64,000 nt of DNA from a virus: IMG/VR virus record IMGVR_UViG_3300009071_001738, positions 1 to 64,000 of that record, one strand, 5' to 3'. Made by a program: the position numbers and the translations under genes. The notes below the pieces were generated by a model, which searched no databases, had not been told where the DNA came from, and worked only from the letters and a program-made list of their open reading frames with translations. Below, one piece after another: positions 44,355 to 51,632 of the stretch; position 1 is the first letter of the stretch; each line of letters starts with the position of its first letter.

Positions 44355-44699
44355 TTAGAATACCTCCTTAAAACCAAAACTAGCAACTACATGCTTATCA
44401 CCGTTCTCAGCAATAACTAAGTCACCAACGCTAACACTGCTCATCTGCGCCAAACGCTCGATGTTCTCCTCAGGACCCATGTTACCTGTATGGAACACAC
44501 CCTCGAGGCTATCAGCAGTAATGTTAGCAACGTGATCATAAAAGCCCTGACCATACATGCGGCTAGCAATTCCACCAGCATCTTCGCTAAAGGACATCTT
44601 CAACTTCATTGCATGACGCTCTACCGCATCGTGCCCTTCGGCGTTGATCTTATCTACTTCAGCGTCTGTAAGTTGCACTTGGTGAATTTGGTATTTCAT
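44355..44699 (-). CDS. Conserved phage protein, unknown function
   Basis: 114 residues. Helical first half (QLTDAEVDKINAEGHDAVER) and a C-terminal beta part (VSVGDLVIAENGDKHVVASF). Promoter and the shared AATAAGGAATTAGGAG leader lie directly upstream, so it probably heads a short early operon with the next two genes. Confidence 0.6.
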   Translation of the reverse strand: MKYQIHQVQLTDAEVDKINAEGHDAVERHAMKLKMSFSEDAGGIASRMYGQGFYDHVANITADSLEGVFHTGNMGPEENIERLAQMSSVSVGDLVIAENGDKHVVASFGFKEVF

Positions 44700-44729
44700 G
44701 TCTTGCTCCTAATTCCTTATTATGTATAC

Positions 44730-44758
44730 AGTATACGGCATCTTTCCCAAAAGGTCAA
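44730..44758 (-). promoter_or_regulatory. Sigma70-like promoter
   Basis: On the minus strand: TTGACC (44758-44753), 17-bp spacer, TATACT (44735-44730). The -35 box lies in a 16-bp near-palindrome AAAAGGTCAACCTTTT that could also bind a regulator. Confidence 0.75.
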
Positions 44759-44759
44759 C

Positions 44760-45011
44760 CTTTTTATGGGGTGCTAACCTATTGAAATCATTGAAAACCT
44801 AAAAAAAATTACATTTTTTTGATATTTTATCCATAAATAAATGTAGTTGAAAGAGCAGATCCCCATCATTACAAGGCCTTTTAATATACTAGTTAAAAAG
44901 TATCTAAATCTGCTTCTAGCATAAATAATATTACTAAGCACAGTAATAGCAATGGTACCAAATCGAGTTATTACATTGCTTATCTTTAACATTCCCGGGA
45001 GAATATTTAAA
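44760..45011. other. Intergenic region with a structured element
   Basis: Divergent gap of about 250 nt, very AT-rich. Contains CATAAATA boxes at 44832-44839 and 44922-44929 and, between them, nested inverted repeats: AGCAGAT (44854-44860) with ATCTGCT (44910-44916), and TTTTTAA (44880-44886) with TTAAAAA (44895-44901). Could be a structured leader or small RNA; no gene seen. Confidence 0.35.
44922..44929 (+). promoter_or_regulatory. T4-late-like promoter box CATAAATA
   Basis: CATAAATA 82 nt upstream of the preferred TRAP-protein ATG (45012). A second copy is at 44832-44839. Confidence 0.4.
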
Positions 45012-45980
45012 ATGGAAAAAAGAACACTTCGTTGGGTACTAGCACATGAACCAATTGAGATATTCATTCGTGCCGCTAATCGTTTCGCTAGAGTAATCAG
45101 TGAAAAGACAGATGGCGCAATTAATATTGAAATTCTATCATGCGACGAGTATGCCAAGAAATATCATAATATTGACCAAGTTAACACACAATATCGCTAT
45201 GAGTTAATGAAGCACCTTGAAGAAGGTCAGCTAGAAATGACTCAGCTTTATACCACTACACTAGGTAGCCAGTACCACAAAGATCTACTAGCATTAGACA
45301 TGCCTTTCTTGTTTAATGATCACGATCATGTTGCTCGCGTACTAGATGGCGAGATTGGTGACAATCTACGTGACGGCTTTGCATCCAAAACCAATGCTCA
45401 GCCATTATGCTTTACCTACTCCGGTGGTTTCCGCGTACTACCTTCTAGTAAGAAAATTGAAAACCTTTCTGAACTAGCTGGAGAAAAAGTACGTACCGGC
45501 TCTGAAGTTTCCAAAGAAACTTTCAAAGTCTTAGGTTGTGACGTTGTTGGCGATCTTCTAATTGAAGAAATCGGAGCGGCTATCGGAGATGGTCGTATCG
45601 TAGCTGGCGAAAGCACATACCCACGTTTATATGGTTCTGAGCAAACAATTCAGCCAAGCAAAACTGCAAAGGCTGTTATTAATACAGAGCATAGCTTATT
45701 CTTAACCACAGTGTTAATTAATAAGGATCTTTGGGCATCATTTGATGCAGAGCTAAAAGAAGCTTTCCTAGAAGCCGCACAAGAAGCCGCTTTAGAAGAG
45801 CGTCGCGAAGCTCTACTAGACATTGAAAAGAACAAGGCACGCCTTGAGTCAGACAATGTTGACGTTGTTTATCTTTCACAAGCTGACATGGAAGACTTCC
45901 GTGCAAAAACTGAAAGTGTATACGACACACTAGATCATATGTTCGCAGACGGACTAGTTAACAAGATTAAAGAAGCTTAA
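45012..45980 (+). CDS. TRAP-transporter DctP-type solute-binding protein without signal peptide
   Basis: 322 residues from the ATG at 45012 (SD GGGAG upstream). The DctP fold is full-length: LRWVLAHEPIEIFIRAANRF at the N-terminus, LLALDMPFLFNDHDHVARVL near residue 93, LAGEKVRTGSEVSKETFKVL near 157 with the substrate-carboxylate Arg retained, and GEIGDN. The family is normally exported, but this protein begins right at the mature domain. The longer ORF from 44952 adds only a short, poor hydrophobic stretch and no cleavage site. It appears cytoplasmic or virion-borne. Codon use looks less AT-biased than its neighbours, hinting at recent acquisition. No membrane subunits are visible. Confidence 0.82.
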   Translation: MEKRTLRWVLAHEPIEIFIRAANRFARVISEKTDGAINIEILSCDEYAKKYHNIDQVNTQYRYELMKHLEEGQLEMTQLYTTTLGSQYHKDLLALDMPFLFNDHDHVARVLDGEIGDNLRDGFASKTNAQPLCFTYSGGFRVLPSSKKIENLSELAGEKVRTGSEVSKETFKVLGCDVVGDLLIEEIGAAIGDGRIVAGESTYPRLYGSEQTIQPSKTAKAVINTEHSLFLTTVLINKDLWASFDAELKEAFLEAAQEAALEERREALLDIEKNKARLESDNVDVVYLSQADMEDFRAKTESVYDTLDHMFADGLVNKIKEA

Positions 45981-46005
45981 TTTAAGTTTCAATATCTTAA
46001 AATTG

Positions 46006-46033
46006 AAAAAGGTGCTCCAGGGCACCTTTTTCT
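46006..46033 (+). terminator. Rho-independent terminator after the TRAP-like gene
   Basis: Perfect 10-bp inverted repeat AAAAAGGTGC / GCACCTTTTT (46006-46015 and 46022-46031) with a 6-nt loop and a T run. Confidence 0.88.
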
Positions 46034-46053
46034 ACGATTAGCTCTAACTACCT

Positions 46054-46061
46054 TATAAATA
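46054..46061 (+). promoter_or_regulatory. T4-late promoter box TATAAATA
   Basis: Exact TATAAATA, 27 nt before the ATG at 46089, with SD AAAGGAG between. Best late-type box in the window. Confidence 0.65.
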
Positions 46062-46088
46062 CAATCGTAACCTTAAAGGAGACTAAAC

Positions 46089-46355
46089 ATGTTTAAATCA
46101 ATTATGAGTTGGTTTAGCCCTTCAAAGATAAAGAAGCAGGCCGAAGAAGTTGCCACAGTAGTTGGTGCAGAAGGCTCATTTTCGTTAATGGAAAAGAAAG
46201 CTTCGAAGGCAGTTAAACATACAAAGGCTTCGTTGACCAAACTTACAAAAGTTCAACTTGAAGACCTAGCTCGTAAAGAATGGGATCATGAACTAGACAG
46301 AAGACTTAAGAAATCTGACCTAGTAGATCAAGTTCTTAAACTTACTAAAAAATGA
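46089..46355 (+). CDS. Small basic protein with SAP/HeH-like C-terminal motif
   Basis: 88 residues, Lys-rich. The C-terminal LTKVQLEDLARKEWDHELD and RRLKKSDLVDQVLKLTKK resemble SAP/HeH-type DNA-binding helix pairs. The N-terminus (MFKSIMSWFSPSKIKKQAEE) is helical. Possibly a late DNA-associated protein; overlaps the next gene by ATGA. Confidence 0.6.
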   Translation: MFKSIMSWFSPSKIKKQAEEVATVVGAEGSFSLMEKKASKAVKHTKASLTKLTKVQLEDLARKEWDHELDRRLKKSDLVDQVLKLTKK

Positions 46356-47362
46356 TATATTGCTTAGATCGAGATTTTTACTTTTTTAATCATATTCTGT
46401 CTAAAGCAAACATTCCATTTACACAAACTAACGATCCTAAGGGTGCGGTGTTATTATTACATACACCTTATCCTTGGGACGTTACATGGGTAGAAACTGC
46501 CAACAAGTTAATTAAAAAAGCAAAAGATGTTATAGTGTTCAGCACTGAACTACATCCTCCTACAGTTGATTGGTTATCCACGTTACCCAAGAAGGCTCAT
46601 GTGTATCTTAGTGGTCGCATACACAATATAAAAGCAAATCAATACCCGTATATGGATTGGTTTGCTACAACGACACACTTCTACAAGAAACGCCTCCATA
46701 TACTAGAAGAACTGCACAATAAAACTCCTATAGGTGATAATCTTGTACACTTTAATGCCCTGTTGGGTCGTAAAAAACAGCACCGTGACTTGATATACAA
46801 ATGTATATACAAGAATAAACAGGTACTCAGTACATATATACAATCAGAACATACAATTGATGAAGCAGTTCTTGATAACTCGCAATTTATATGGGAAGGA
46901 AAACCACAGCCAGTTAGTTATACAATTGACAATATCGAATATGATGGCGAACAGGTTAGTTTAAGTCAGGTGGTTCCAATTGATGTTTATAAGAAAACCA
47001 ATTGGTGTATTGTTGCAGAAACAAATTATCAAAGCGAGTTTGTATTTTTCACTGAAAAAATTGCTAAACCTATAATGGCCAAGATGCCATTTATTATTGT
47101 TGGCAATCCTTTTAGTTTACAAGTATTACATTATCTTGGATTTAAAACATTCGATGGAATCATTGACGAAGGATATGATAAAATTACCAATTTGTATTCT
47201 CGGGTAGATCGTATAGCATCTCTAATAGACAATCTGACACATGACCCGGAAGTGCCTCAACAGATATTAGATCACAATTATGACGTTATGATGAACACTG
47301 ACTGGCAGGATACTAAATCCATGAAGACTCTGTTTGAAGATGCTTTAGCAAAGTCTGATTAA
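46352..47362 (+). CDS. Putative glycosyltransferase (GT-B-like)
   Basis: 336 residues. The C-terminal block FFTEKIAKPIMAKMPFIIVG and LHYLGFKTFDGIIDEGYDK (about residues 231-275) matches the phage glycosyltransferase at 30165 (TEKIFKPI, PFVLLG, GFKTFNDWWDESYD). No signal peptide. Likely acts on a surface glycan or on virion components since it follows a late-type promoter. Its 3' end overlaps the opposing gene by 50 nt. Confidence 0.6.
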   Translation: MIYCLDRDFYFFNHILSKANIPFTQTNDPKGAVLLLHTPYPWDVTWVETANKLIKKAKDVIVFSTELHPPTVDWLSTLPKKAHVYLSGRIHNIKANQYPYMDWFATTTHFYKKRLHILEELHNKTPIGDNLVHFNALLGRKKQHRDLIYKCIYKNKQVLSTYIQSEHTIDEAVLDNSQFIWEGKPQPVSYTIDNIEYDGEQVSLSQVVPIDVYKKTNWCIVAETNYQSEFVFFTEKIAKPIMAKMPFIIVGNPFSLQVLHYLGFKTFDGIIDEGYDKITNLYSRVDRIASLIDNLTHDPEVPQQILDHNYDVMMNTDWQDTKSMKTLFEDALAKSD

Positions 47363-47870
47363 CATCAACTGGAATTCCGTCCCACGTTGTAAACTGTCCA
47401 TCAACTTCAAAACAATATTCGTAACGTTTCCAAAACTCGTATATGTCTGGTGTCTTGCTACCCCAACCTTTTTCTCTAAGAGAATTATGTCGTTCTTTGC
47501 TTAATGTACAAGTTGGCATGTTACATGCATCTGTCACAGTTATAACATTGTGTAAAAGCAAATCCAAAGTAACGGTATTAGGAACCATATGTTCAAATTC
47601 GGCATCATCGATGTCTACTCCTATTTCAATATAATGAGATCCAATACGTTCTTTAATACAGTACTTGTGAAACCTTCGTAGTACTTGATCGACATCTGTT
47701 CGTATTAGTTTAACAGTATCTTCATTGTTTACAGTACTATTATATTCCTTGCACAACCTATCTAAATTGGCATATGCATACTTGGCAATGTTTACGTAGG
47801 ACTCTTTATTACGTTTACGATTAGCAAACTTGGGTTGCCTAAACTTGCTTATTCTTTCTTTAAGATCCAT
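47313..47870 (-). CDS. HNH-like phage protein
   Basis: 185 residues. Basic N-terminus (FANRKRNKESY), then FEHMVPNTVTLDLLLHN and CNMPTCTLSKERHNSLREKG, which suggest an HNH/zinc-type site: EH, CxxxxC and the ERHNSL run. Ends with YEFWKRYEYCFEVDGQFTTW. Forms a three-gene run with the small helical and ParB-like genes. Catalysis is unproven. Confidence 0.5.
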   Translation of the reverse strand: MDLKERISKFRQPKFANRKRNKESYVNIAKYAYANLDRLCKEYNSTVNNEDTVKLIRTDVDQVLRRFHKYCIKERIGSHYIEIGVDIDDAEFEHMVPNTVTLDLLLHNVITVTDACNMPTCTLSKERHNSLREKGWGSKTPDIYEFWKRYEYCFEVDGQFTTWDGIPVDVNQTLLKHLQTESSWI

Positions 47871-48144
47871 CTTGAGGATATTCCTTCCTTAGATCTTCAC
47901 GAACTTCTTCAAGTATTTCTACTACATTAAGACTCATATCAAGTTGACGTACACTAGCAACATCCATCATTAGATCATATAAACGTTCAGCCGCCATTTG
48001 TACATCGCGTTCTGAATCTTTGTTATGATAATGATAACACAAATCGTATAACTCAGATTCGTCTTCGCTCCATACAGCCTCTCGCAATACTTTATCGTAT
48101 GCTTTTGGTAATACCTTAGTAAATTTGTAAAGGTTAGGTTCCAT
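47860..48144 (-). CDS. Small conserved phage protein
   Basis: 94 residues, acidic and helical (LYDLCYHYHNKDSERDVQMA), overlapping the HNH-like gene by 11 nt and directly after the ParB-like gene. Its leader AATTAGGAATT resembles early leaders elsewhere. Function unknown. Confidence 0.55.
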   Translation of the reverse strand: MEPNLYKFTKVLPKAYDKVLREAVWSEDESELYDLCYHYHNKDSERDVQMAAERLYDLMMDVASVRQLDMSLNVVEILEEVREDLRKEYPQDGS

Positions 48145-48145
48145 T

Positions 48146-49171
48146 TCAATTCCTAATTAAAGAAGGCTCAGGGTTAGTAGCAACCTGCATTATAGCACCT
48201 TCTCCGTGATAAGGCAAGTTTAAATCGCTTTCATTGAGCAAATAAATCTCTCTTAGAAAGTTAGCCATTGCACTTGGAGCACTCCATGAAGCACCAGGGT
48301 TAATATGTCCCCATTGCATTCTACCTTTACTGTGAACTATTGCACTTGAAGGAAATAGTTTTTTAGCAGACCTAAGAACTGTATTCATCCAATCTTCAGG
48401 TAGCTCTTGTCTTTTATCAAGACGTGCAATCTCATATAGTCCAATAAAAACACCTTGATCAATTTCTTCTTGTAACGGAAATACATCTTTAATACTGTTT
48501 AATATATTAAAGAGTACATTGCCTGTTGAGTCAAGATCAATTGCCTTGTATGCATAATTGAAATGACTAAAGAAGTAATCGTGTTCACCTCGATTATTTC
48601 CTTTTCGGGTATTCTTATCTTCTAAGTCAATTTCACAATCATCAAATTGATCTTGTAAACTCCTTGCACGAACATTCTTTTCTTCTCGTGATCCTAACCG
48701 GTAACGAGTCAAAGCATTACGATGAAGATCTCCTGGTGTTAATCGTTTAACTCCAGTTTCGTTTAACATCTCAAATGCATAACTTGGAAATGCAACATCA
48801 TCGGTACGTACAACATTACAAGGTCCTGCTTGATATCCTAGTAAGGCAGTTGCAATACTTCTTTGTTGTCCATCATATATGGTTGTTATATCTTGACCTT
48901 CAATTTGACATGCACTAGCCGGCCCACAAAGTCGTGGATCGTAGTTTCGCATGATGTTAAGAATATGTTGAGGAATAGCGGCACGTTGAACTTCATAGTC
49001 AAGCCATTGTTCACTAAACGGAATAAAGTTTGTTCCTATAGGATAATCGTGACCATTCTTTTCTACACGTTCTCTTAAGGCTTTAAGTTTTTCTGTGGTT
49101 ATGTCAAAGTCTGTTTGTAATATAATACGAACTTCTTCAATGACATCGGTAAGTTTACGAGTAAGTCTCAT
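48146..49171 (-). CDS. ParB/Srx-like (DGQxR) nuclease-type protein
   Basis: 341 residues. The DGQQR motif in TTIYDGQQRSIATALLGYQA near residues 97-115 is the signature of the ParB/sulfiredoxin fold (usually DGQHR/DGxHR), here with Gln in place of His. The mid-region has a charged stretch with RKGNNRGEHDYFF near 187. Such proteins act in DNA segregation, DNA modification or nuclease systems. It has an upstream promoter with an overlapping palindrome. The partner HNH-like gene lies downstream. Confidence 0.6.
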   Translation of the reverse strand: MRLTRKLTDVIEEVRIILQTDFDITTEKLKALRERVEKNGHDYPIGTNFIPFSEQWLDYEVQRAAIPQHILNIMRNYDPRLCGPASACQIEGQDITTIYDGQQRSIATALLGYQAGPCNVVRTDDVAFPSYAFEMLNETGVKRLTPGDLHRNALTRYRLGSREEKNVRARSLQDQFDDCEIDLEDKNTRKGNNRGEHDYFFSHFNYAYKAIDLDSTGNVLFNILNSIKDVFPLQEEIDQGVFIGLYEIARLDKRQELPEDWMNTVLRSAKKLFPSSAIVHSKGRMQWGHINPGASWSAPSAMANFLREIYLLNESDLNLPYHGEGAIMQVATNPEPSLIRN

Positions 49172-49230
49172 AGTGTTTCTCCATTTTACAATAAAACTGC
49201 TATCAGCACAATGCCTTTAGCAAGGATAAA

Positions 49231-49260
49231 GTTTGCTATAATTTTTACACTATAGCAAAC
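49231..49260. repeat. Perfect 10-bp inverted repeat over the promoter
   Basis: GTTTGCTATA (49231-49240) and TATAGCAAAC (49251-49260) with a 10-nt loop. The repeat overlaps the -10 box and the predicted start of the promoter at 49249. It may be an operator, or a hairpin ending the lysin transcript. Confidence 0.5.
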
Positions 49261-49277
49261 TTTTATTCTTTTGTCAA
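49249..49277 (-). promoter_or_regulatory. Sigma70-like promoter for the ParB-like operon
   Basis: On the minus strand: TTGACA (49277-49272), 17-bp spacer, TATAGT (49254-49249). The -35 box abuts the lysin stop codon. Confidence 0.75.
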
Positions 49278-50072
49278 CTACGGTCTATAAAAAATGTGGT
49301 TGTCAATCTTGCTAACAACTACAAGTTCATGTCTCCAAGATGGTGTTACATAGTCTGCATGATAGTGAGTTGCACCACCAATAAAACCATCCCATCTGTT
49401 GTCTAGGACAATAGCACTGGCAATATGCCATGCTTGAGTAAATATGTCCCCTTCATTGCGACGAACTTCGTCATTTTTTCCATCACAATACCAACTAAAT
49501 TGGCACCTATTACGTACTGGGTAATAACGTCTTTCACTGTCTTTAAGATGTTTGTGTTGACGAGTTTTCCAGCTCTCTCTTGTTGGTCCTTGCAGTATTA
49601 CTCCGCATACTGTGTCAGGGTAGTTTTTGCTACGTACACGATTTACTACAACACGACCAACTGCAATCATTCCTAGTTTGGATTGATTCCGGGCTTCCCA
49701 ATAAATATTTTCTGCCATGCATTTAATTTCATCATTAATTGCATCACTTAAATCTTCCATTGATTGATGTTCGGAAGTACCAGTTAAATAAATGATTGCC
49801 GGTAGTTCATTTTCGATCTGATTCTTTGTTGATATGGTTGCGTCAACAATTTCGGATTGGGCATCAAACTCTGCACATCCATCGTCTGTGCAATTATGTT
49901 CTGATGCAATTTCTTGATCAGTAACAAGTTCGTCTGTGCCAATATTATGTTGTTGTGCTTCTGCTTTATTGAGATTAAGTTCAGCTTGATCAGATTTCAC
50001 ATTAATCCCAGAGATGTTAATAGAAACAAATCCAAGAATACCTACCAAGGCAATAAATGTTAGTTTTTTCAA
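49278..50072 (-). CDS. SleB-type cell-wall hydrolase
   Basis: 264 residues from a TTG at 50072 preceded by AGGAGG with 7-nt spacing. N-terminal hydrophobic signal/anchor (KLTFIALVGILGFVSINI), a linker of about 90 residues, then the Hydrolase_2 domain: CMAENIYWEARNQSKLGMIA (Glu121/Glu126 region), GRVVVNRVRSKNYPDTVCGV, RCQFSWYCDGK, and a terminal GATHYHADYVTPSW. Degrades peptidoglycan, so probably the phage endolysin or a virion-associated lysin exported by its signal anchor. Confidence 0.82.
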   Translation of the reverse strand: MKKLTFIALVGILGFVSINISGINVKSDQAELNLNKAEAQQHNIGTDELVTDQEIASEHNCTDDGCAEFDAQSEIVDATISTKNQIENELPAIIYLTGTSEHQSMEDLSDAINDEIKCMAENIYWEARNQSKLGMIAVGRVVVNRVRSKNYPDTVCGVILQGPTRESWKTRQHKHLKDSERRYYPVRNRCQFSWYCDGKNDEVRRNEGDIFTQAWHIASAIVLDNRWDGFIGGATHYHADYVTPSWRHELVVVSKIDNHIFYRP

Positions 50073-50172
50073 GTTACAACCTCCTGTATTTTTATTGTAA
50101 ACTTTCGTAGTGTGTGTCTCTAACTATTATTTAATACCAGTAGTCGTCCTAGTTCTCTACTGTTATAAGTTT

Positions 50173-50201
50173 ATAGTACTATAAGATACCCAAAAAGTCA
50201 A
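50173..50201 (-). promoter_or_regulatory. Sigma70-like promoter for the cell-wall hydrolase
   Basis: On the minus strand: TTGACT (50201-50196), 17-bp spacer, TACTAT (50178-50173). The predicted 5' leader is about 90 nt. Confidence 0.6.
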
Positions 50202-50209
50202 CCAAAAAA

Positions 50210-50596
50210 TTACGAATATTTAGATAAATTGTCTAAATATCCTGGAATATTGTCTTTTTGAAGATTTAACATCACAGAATCTGACTCATCGAGAACTGCT
50301 AGACGCAATCCTTTATGATATACATGGTAAGGTCCAGCGAGATATCTCTCTAGCTCTAGTAGTTGTTTGGGAGTAAAGGCACTGGGAAGCTCAAATTTGT
50401 ACATGGTCATTTTTAGTTTGTTGGCAAGCAACCAACCTTGATGACTAAGGTGTAAACTCTCTTTATTGAGAGGATTCTTCCAAATTGTTAAATTTAGTTT
50501 TGGTAGGGAATTTAATTCAGGAGGCAAATCTGGCAAAGTTAATATAATCTTAGCCACTTGTGATTGACTGTAACGTTTAGGGGTAAATTGTTTCAC
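50210..50596 (-). CDS. Conserved phage protein, unknown function
   Basis: 128 residues from a GTG that overlaps the upstream gene by 20 nt. Contains LHLSHQGWLLANKLKMTMYK and AFTPKQLLELERYLAGPYHV. No SD is clear, so translation may be coupled. No family recognised. Confidence 0.5.
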   Translation of the reverse strand: MKQFTPKRYSQSQVAKIILTLPDLPPELNSLPKLNLTIWKNPLNKESLHLSHQGWLLANKLKMTMYKFELPSAFTPKQLLELERYLAGPYHVYHKGLRLAVLDESDSVMLNLQKDNIPGYLDNLSKYS

Positions 50597-50864
50597 CTTT
50601 TTTCAACAGTACTACTGTAAAACCGTCATTGTTAAATAACTCGTTTAGTTTCTTTGCTAAATTAATTGCATGTCCTGGATTGCTAAATGAAACCTTTTTG
50701 TATTTTGGTCCAGGATAACTAATAAGAATATTATGAGTTTTAAGATTGATCGGTTTGCCTTCATAATACACTGCCCAAATTCCTTCACTGGCGAGTACCT
50801 GATCACTTTTAAATGATTGTTTATTTACATGCTCTATGATGATATTTGGCTTAGGTCTTGACAT
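50577..50864 (-). CDS. Conserved phage protein, unknown function
   Basis: 95 residues. Motifs LASEGIWAVYYEGKPINLKT and FSNPGHAINLAKKLNELFNN suggest a small alpha/beta domain. Gene order with its neighbours is typical of early phage clusters; function unknown. Confidence 0.55.
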   Translation of the reverse strand: MSRPKPNIIIEHVNKQSFKSDQVLASEGIWAVYYEGKPINLKTHNILISYPGPKYKKVSFSNPGHAINLAKKLNELFNNDGFTVVLLKKGETIYP

Positions 50865-50916
50865 AGTTTAAATCGCTTTTATTGAGTTAACCGCATACCT
50901 CTATTATATGCTACTT

Positions 50917-51174
50917 TTATTTATCTATTTTTTCGTTAGGATCTAAAATGTAATTTCCGGCATCAAGCTCAACTTGAATAAGTTGGTTTTCTAAATACTG
51001 CTGGTGTAATTCAATATTAAGCGATAATAGTTTAACAATTTCACTTACCACACCACTAGCAAGTTTTATATCCAATACAACTTCTCGTTTACCTGTCTGT
51101 TGTGCAACTTGCACACGGTCACTTAAAGTTTGTAAGTTACGAGTTAACTTAGGTGTGGGTAGGCTGTTTTCCAT
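50917..51174 (-). CDS. Small helical phage protein
   Basis: 85 residues, mostly helical (TRNLQTLSDRVQVAQQTGKR; LLSLNIELHQQYLENQLIQV), overlapping the next upstream gene by 31 nt. Coiled-coil-like. Function unknown. Confidence 0.55.
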   Translation of the reverse strand: MENSLPTPKLTRNLQTLSDRVQVAQQTGKREVVLDIKLASGVVSEIVKLLSLNIELHQQYLENQLIQVELDAGNYILDPNEKIDK

Positions 51175-51632
51175 GCTTCCAACATTTCATTTTCGTTTTT
51201 AAATGGACCCATATATGCATACCTTCTGACCGTAATTAGCTTGGGACAGAAGTGACTGATCCATTGATCGTTGTCAAGTTCAATACAATAAAACCCTGCA
51301 CAATATTGACTTTTACTTGCTGGAGTTTTAGTAAATACCGGCATTTTAGTTTGAGCATTGTAACTTTCGTTAAAAGTTTTTGTATCTCCAACTGGATATC
51401 CGTACAATGAATTGTCTTTAGTTTTAGCTGATTCATTGTTTTCGTCGCTGATACTAACGTTATATTTCACTTCAATATCTTTGAGTGCCGGGAATCGTTC
51501 TCTGTATGTTGCTCCTTTAACATACGTAAACCCGCCGCCTTCAACGGCTTGAATAGTGGCAATCTTTTTACCGTTATCTTCTACAATCCAAAATTTATTT
51601 TTTAGAACTGGAGTGGCTGTTTTTTGTGTCAT
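51144..51632 (-). CDS. Conserved phage protein, beta-rich
   Basis: 162 residues, ATGA overlap with the exonuclease gene. Contains FWIVEDNGKKIATIQAVEGG at the N-terminus and SQYCAGFYCIELDNDQWISH near residue 109. Position directly after a FEN-type nuclease gene suggests a replication-linked role; no domain recognised. Confidence 0.55.
   Translation of the reverse strand: MTQKTATPVLKNKFWIVEDNGKKIATIQAVEGGGFTYVKGATYRERFPALKDIEVKYNVSISDENNESAKTKDNSLYGYPVGDTKTFNESYNAQTKMPVFTKTPASKSQYCAGFYCIELDNDQWISHFCPKLITVRRYAYMGPFKNENEMLEAWKTAYPHLS

Noticed and set aside
44952-45011. Extended N-terminus of the TRAP-like protein as a signal peptide
   Set aside because: The extra 20 residues have only a short hydrophobic run, a late Arg/Lys and no cleavage motif; the ATG at 45012 has a better SD.
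44774-45157. Minus-strand 127-residue ORF
   Set aside because: It overlaps the well-supported TRAP-like gene and the intergenic region, with no ribosome site or family match.
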